Shown: positions 8,415 through 11,178 of the stretch, one piece after another
Layout of the letters: each line of letters begins with the position of its first letter
How positions within the stretch are numbered: the first letter of the stretch is position 1
DNA from: Synura sp. LO234KE
Lineage: Eukaryota > Sar > Synurophyceae > Synurales > Mallomonadaceae
Length of the DNA stretch: 11,178 bases
Reading direction: 5' to 3'
Assembly (NCBI GenBank): GCA_015143735.1
Contig: VKHC01000547.1
Span: forward strand, 1 to 11,178
Notes under the pieces: model-generated
The model's database searches: none
Told to the model about the DNA's origin: nothing
The model's input: the letters and a program-made list of their open reading frames with translations, nothing else
Program-made: the position numbers and the translations under genes

Positions 8415-8783
8415 TCACAGTGCAACAAGTGAGATGCATGTCGAGGAAATGCAGGCCAGCCCACCGACTGAGACCAGGAAGGCAGAGAAGAGACGAAAAG
8501 TTTTGCACATCTGACTGGCTCCGCAAGCTGGGCAAGAAACAACTACATATAGAGTGGGGCACACGGTCTTGAAGCGGCTACACCAGGCTGGTGCTCCGGC
8601 GATCGGCCTCTCCTCGCGCGCCCAGGGTTTTGCAGGCTGGTCCCGCTTCAGTCTTCTGGAGAGTCTTTTATCTCGTGAGACTGGGATCGGATCACGGGGC
8701 GATTTCAGAGGAGACATCTTATTTACCAAGATGTCGTGCCCCCTTGCGCTCTCCTTGCGTGTAGCCTGGCGTATTCTCCCGCT
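8415..8783 (-). pseudogene. Minus-strand open frame, segment f of a possible decayed gene
   Basis: The frame is open from 8783 to the stop at 8415, without an ATG before KMSPLKS. The N-terminal half is strongly basic (for example RDKRLSRRLKRDQPAKPWAR). The C-terminal half is hydrophobic and Cys-containing (SCPACGASQMC, then a Leu/Val/Ser-rich stretch). The two-Cys pair CPAC could suggest a metal knuckle, but partner residues are not clear. It overlaps the preceding frame by 65 bp in another phase, which is why it is listed as part of a frameshifted coding remnant. The product is not recognised, and it could be a chance frame. Confidence 0.3.
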
Positions 8784-9351
8784 TCAGAAGCAAGCCCGCG
8801 ACGGTCTTGTCCTCTAAGACACTTCGGGCATCAGTCCACGTCATGGTCCCTCCCAGAGAGGCCTGTGCACACCGCTCCTGTGAAGGCAGGAGACCAAACG
8901 AAGCAATGCCCCACTGAGCTTGCTGTAGGGATGATGGGGACGGAGGGTGAGAAATAGACCCCGTAGAGCGCCAGACTTCCACCACATTCTCCAGAATCAC
9001 GGCCCATAAGTGGTTAATTACCGTTCCCCATATGGATCTGTCACTCCACTTGTTGCGAAGAGACTTTTTAGTCCCTCCATTTGCAATATGAAGAGAAGTA
9101 GACCAGTAATCCCCGAGAGTACCCCCTGGATCTAAAGCACTTTCTTGAAGACTTGACTTCCATCGAAGAGGTCGTCTGGAATATAATCGGTAGACGTGTC
9201 TTCTTATGGCACGGAGAAGTGACGCAGGACAAATTTGGACCGCTGCGCTAATCCGCTCGTCTTGAATGTCACGCTGTGTCGCCTCCACCCGAAAGAGGAA
9301 GTTACAGCGCCAGGCGCCTTCAACATAAAAGACTTTGTCAGGAGTATCTTG
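8719..9351 (-). pseudogene. Longest minus-strand open frame, segment e, product unknown
   Basis: The frame is open for about 210 codons (9351 to 8719), the longest uninterrupted frame in the window. It starts right after a TAA and has no ATG near its beginning; the earliest usable triplet in a permissive code would be a GTG at 9286-9288. The translation has a Trp- and Arg-rich composition (VEGAWRCNFLFRVEATQRD, then RRHVYRLYSRRPLRWKSS, later NKWSDRSIWGTVINHLWAV). That reads more like protein than noise, yet no domain is recognised. By a rough estimate a frame of this length is expected about 0.05-0.1 times by chance in a window of this size. The overlap with the next frame upstream (9351/9204) fits a frameshift within one older gene. 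Confidence 0.4.
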
Positions 9352-9725
9352 TTAGTCCTCTCATATTGTTGGGAGAAGCCTAGTGGAGCAAAGCCTTGGA
9401 TCTGACGAAATTTAAGGAGTTTGTTTAGGATTTTAATGACACCTGAGTCCCATAGTGTAATCTGGAAGAGAATTTGTGACGAGATATGCGAATGGAGACA
9501 GTACTGCTGTACGGCTATTCCAAGGCCAATTAGATGAGAGCTCCAGACGTAGGGTGTTGCCGCTGTAAATGGGTCATCTGGTAGTCAAAAAAGCTCGGGA
9601 GAGTTGCTCAAAGAAGGGTGGTGCGCAGTCAGTAGTATCGTCTTTGCTGTCACCAGCACTAGAATATTGGATTTGAGCGAGGCCAGGATGTCCCTGTAGA
9701 TTATTGGAAGTTCAATTTGAGGTTC
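9204..9725 (-). pseudogene. Minus-strand open frame with one stop, segment d
   Basis: One phase is open from 9725 to the TAA at 9204-9206 (about 173 codons), interrupted only by a TGA at 9585-9587. Long motif-free but protein-like stretches occur on both sides of the stop: IIYRDILASLKSN and LVTAKTILL before it, and SHLIGLGIAVQQYCLHSH and IKILNKLLKFRQIQGF after it. The reading is hydrophobic and aliphatic in places, without a clear membrane segment. It overlaps the downstream frame at 9351 by about 148 bp in another phase. Product unknown. The single stop and the frame change suggest decay rather than an active gene. Confidence 0.35.
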
Positions 9726-9946
9726 CTAGCTGTTCCAAATTGAGGATAGTAGAAGTGAGAGCTGGGATGCAGTCGCCTAGTGGAAATCCTGATGAAGAAA
9801 AAGTTGGCAATGGAGATGCCGCAGGAGCGATAAATACAGACTTTTGGGGTTAATTCCACGTGCTCTCCCAACCTAAATTCTATCGAAAAATTGCCTGGGC
9901 TTAAATTCGGGTTCGGGAACAGTTTTGTTTTTCCAGGAAACGCCAA
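9701..9946 (-). pseudogene. Minus-strand open frame, segment c, with repeat module copy A
   Basis: An 82-codon frame opens just after a TGA and carries the module GNFSIEFRLG---ELTP---C. The same module, read in the same phase, is found in the frames at 10314-10874 and 9985-10392. The DNA of copy A (9843-9922) matches copy C (10648-10727) at about 56 of 80 positions without gaps. The module's family is not recognised. The frame overlaps the next segment (starting 9725) by 25 bp. Confidence 0.35.
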
Positions 9947-9984
9947 TCAATTATTTTCAATTAAGTTCACGAGACTAGGGACAC

Positions 9985-10392
9985 TTATCGTCGTTTGTAG
10001 AACTCTTGGAGGGAAGCGCTGATTTTGGCAGAAAGTTTCCTCCGCGTGCCCAAAGTCACAGAGTTGTGCTGTCCACGACGATTGATGTTCGTCAACACTG
10101 GAATCGGTGGGAGACTCTCATTCCCCACTGTCGGCTTCAGAATGAATCGCATTCGACGGTGACAGAGTGTTCTGATTCGCCCCGAATAGAAAGGCTGGTA
10201 TAGGACAGAGAAGTTGAGACCTGCAGCAGAGCTGTTACCGAGCAGAAATGCTGGGGAATTAGAGGTTGAGAAACGAAATTGAAAGATGTCCCCAGAGCAA
10301 CTTTGCGAATAATTTAGGGCGGGAGTTGAGGGCGCTTGTGCTCTAAACCTGAATTGTTGCACACAATGTGCTGAGCTAAATCCAGTTGAAGA
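9985..10392 (-). pseudogene. Minus-strand open frame, segment b, with repeat module copy B
   Basis: The frame is open for about 136 codons between stops at 10393-10395 and 9985. It reads QQFRFRA---STP---YSQSC-G, matching the FRFG---FTP---QDC-G pattern of the neighbouring segment a. It then reads DIFQFRFSTSNSP and LNFSVLYQP, which look like further partial echoes of the same F-x-FRF pattern. The second half is basic (TLGTRRKLSAK). No start codon and no recognised domain. It overlaps segment a by 78 bp in a different phase. Confidence 0.35.
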
Positions 10393-10874
10393 TTAGTCGA
10401 TGCTGATGCAAAATCTTGGGTAGCATCGGCGCTTCCACCTGTGCCAGCAAAGGACATATAGCAAAGCCCAGATTTGCCGGTTGATTTGCAAAGGTAAATA
10501 TTCCAGCTTAAGATACCTTCTTCCTTGATCTCTCTAAATTGGAAGAGTGGAACAGGATTGAGAGTGGTAGTGCTATCGCTTAAGGTGGAAGTTAATAAAT
10601 GGGATACCAAAGGATTTTCGCCAACGCAATCTTGCAAAAAAATTCGATTTGGAGTAAAATTCCCGCAGGATCCAAACCTAAATTCACTCGAAAAATCGCC
10701 TTTGTCTATAGTCGGTTCCGGGAGCGGTTGTCCAGAAAATGTACAAATTTTATCTCTGTCAGAATTGAGTTGGCCGGAGGCCTGGATTACCTTCGCCTTA
10801 GGAAATGCCCTTCTTGGATTCCTTTCTACTTGACTGTCACTATCTTGGATAGGTTGGAAAAAAGGCTTTGCTGT
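10314..10874 (-). pseudogene. Minus-strand open frame, segment a, with repeat module copy C
   Basis: The frame is open for about 187 codons from just after a TGA (10875-10877) to the stop at 10314, with no ATG before residue about 130. The N-terminal part is polar (QDSDSQVERNPRRAF). Next come FSGQPLPEP and module copy C, GDFSSEFRFGSCGNFTP, followed by QDCVGENP. Then come a Ser/Thr-rich stretch (STLSDSTTT) and NIYLCKSTGKSGLCYMSFAG. The Cys-containing, Ser/Thr-rich repeats would fit a secreted or surface protein, but no signal peptide is present and the family is not recognised. It is the most upstream of the minus-strand frames that tile 8415-10874. Confidence 0.38.
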
Positions 10875-10977
10875 TCACGATTTTTCATTTTGCTGCTTGC
10901 GCTAATAGCCGGGAGTAGTGTCGCCTACGTTTATTAGATAACCAAGAGGATTTAGACGTCTTTAAGCATATTCTGAG

Positions 10978-11178
10978 GCAAAACTACTCAGAAGCCGAGT
11001 AGTAAAATCCTAGCTATGCTTTGGCTCTCAAAACACGTTTTAAAAACCGTAGCTGGGGATTTAAAATTTGATATCCAGCTGCATATAGATGGTCCACCCA
11101 AAGTTTTAAAAACGTGTTTTGTGCGACAGTGCCTAAACATATCTAGTATTTTACTACTCGGCTTCTGCAGAGTTTTGC
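10978..11178. mobile_element. Fold-back, MITE-like element with ~41-bp terminal inverted repeats
   Basis: The outer arms 10978-11018 and 11138-11178 are inverted copies, 36 of 41 bases identical. Both begin GCAAAACT and contain CAGAAGCCGAGTAGTAAAAT. Pairing resumes inside with AAAACACGTTTTAAAAAC (from about 11030) against its complement at about 11103-11120, giving arms of roughly 70 bp. The centre (11051-11080) is a smaller imperfect palindrome, AGCTGG...CCAGCT. The left end also holds its own perfect hairpin, ACTACTC/GAGTAGT (10983-10989, 10997-11003), which the right arm has partly lost. There is no coding capacity. Such short non-coding elements with terminal inverted repeats are typically moved by a transposase supplied elsewhere. 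The right end coincides with the last base of the window, so no target-site duplication can be judged and the element may be longer. Confidence 0.82.

Noticed and set aside
8719-8729. Possible translational coupling or programmed frameshift between the frames at 8719-9351 and 8415-8783
   Set aside because: The apparent start of the second frame is a TTG and no slippery site was seen. Random frameshift decay is the simpler reading.
10599-10937. 112-codon plus-strand frame with a hydrophobic C-terminus
   Set aside because: It lies opposite the longer minus-strand frame that carries the repeated module. The hydrophobic tail is explained by T-rich sequence.

Overview
The window looks like gene-poor, repeat-rich nuclear DNA of a eukaryote. 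No complete protein-coding gene can be supported across 11.2 kb. Almost every long open frame is short, lacks a proper ATG or carries lesions. What can be recognised is transposon debris, tandem repeats and a fold-back element. I see no operons, tRNA, rRNA or CRISPR array. The retroelement RNase H motifs (DGSAT, TNN-GE, WIL) have a style I associate with algae and other protists. That is an impression from memory, not a demonstrated assignment; a fungus is not excluded.

Layout. Positions 1-57 are probably the last 18 codons of a gene that lies left of the window, ending in a double stop. Positions 201-410 hold a 26-bp tandem repeat built on the 12-bp palindrome CCGCTATAGCGG. Positions 974-1561 (+) and 2032-2602 (-) are two RNase H domains from RT-type retroelements. 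They face each other tail to tail. The first keeps one open frame with candidates for all four catalytic acids. The second is broken by one frameshift and two stops.

Positions 2.6-8.1 kb are noncoding as far as can be seen. They contain a diverged ~70-bp direct repeat (4388/4556), a 25-bp direct repeat (7812/7931) and several perfect short palindromes (4081, 4818, 6071, 7267, 7377). Positions 8171-8363 form a cluster of nested inverted repeats.

Positions 8415-10874 are the most puzzling part. Six long minus-strand open frames in alternating phases tile about 2.46 kb almost without gaps. They look like an old coding region broken by frameshifts, or possibly exons of a gene. Three of these frames carry the same diverged module, read in the same phase each time. 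Neither the module nor the rest was recognised.

The right edge (10978-11178) is a ~201-bp fold-back, MITE-like element with ~41-bp terminal inverted repeats (36/41 identical). Its right end coincides with the end of the window.

No pathway or multi-gene system can be assembled from this content. The points most worth checking are the paired RNase H relics, the minus-strand decayed reading frame with its repeated module, and the fold-back element.
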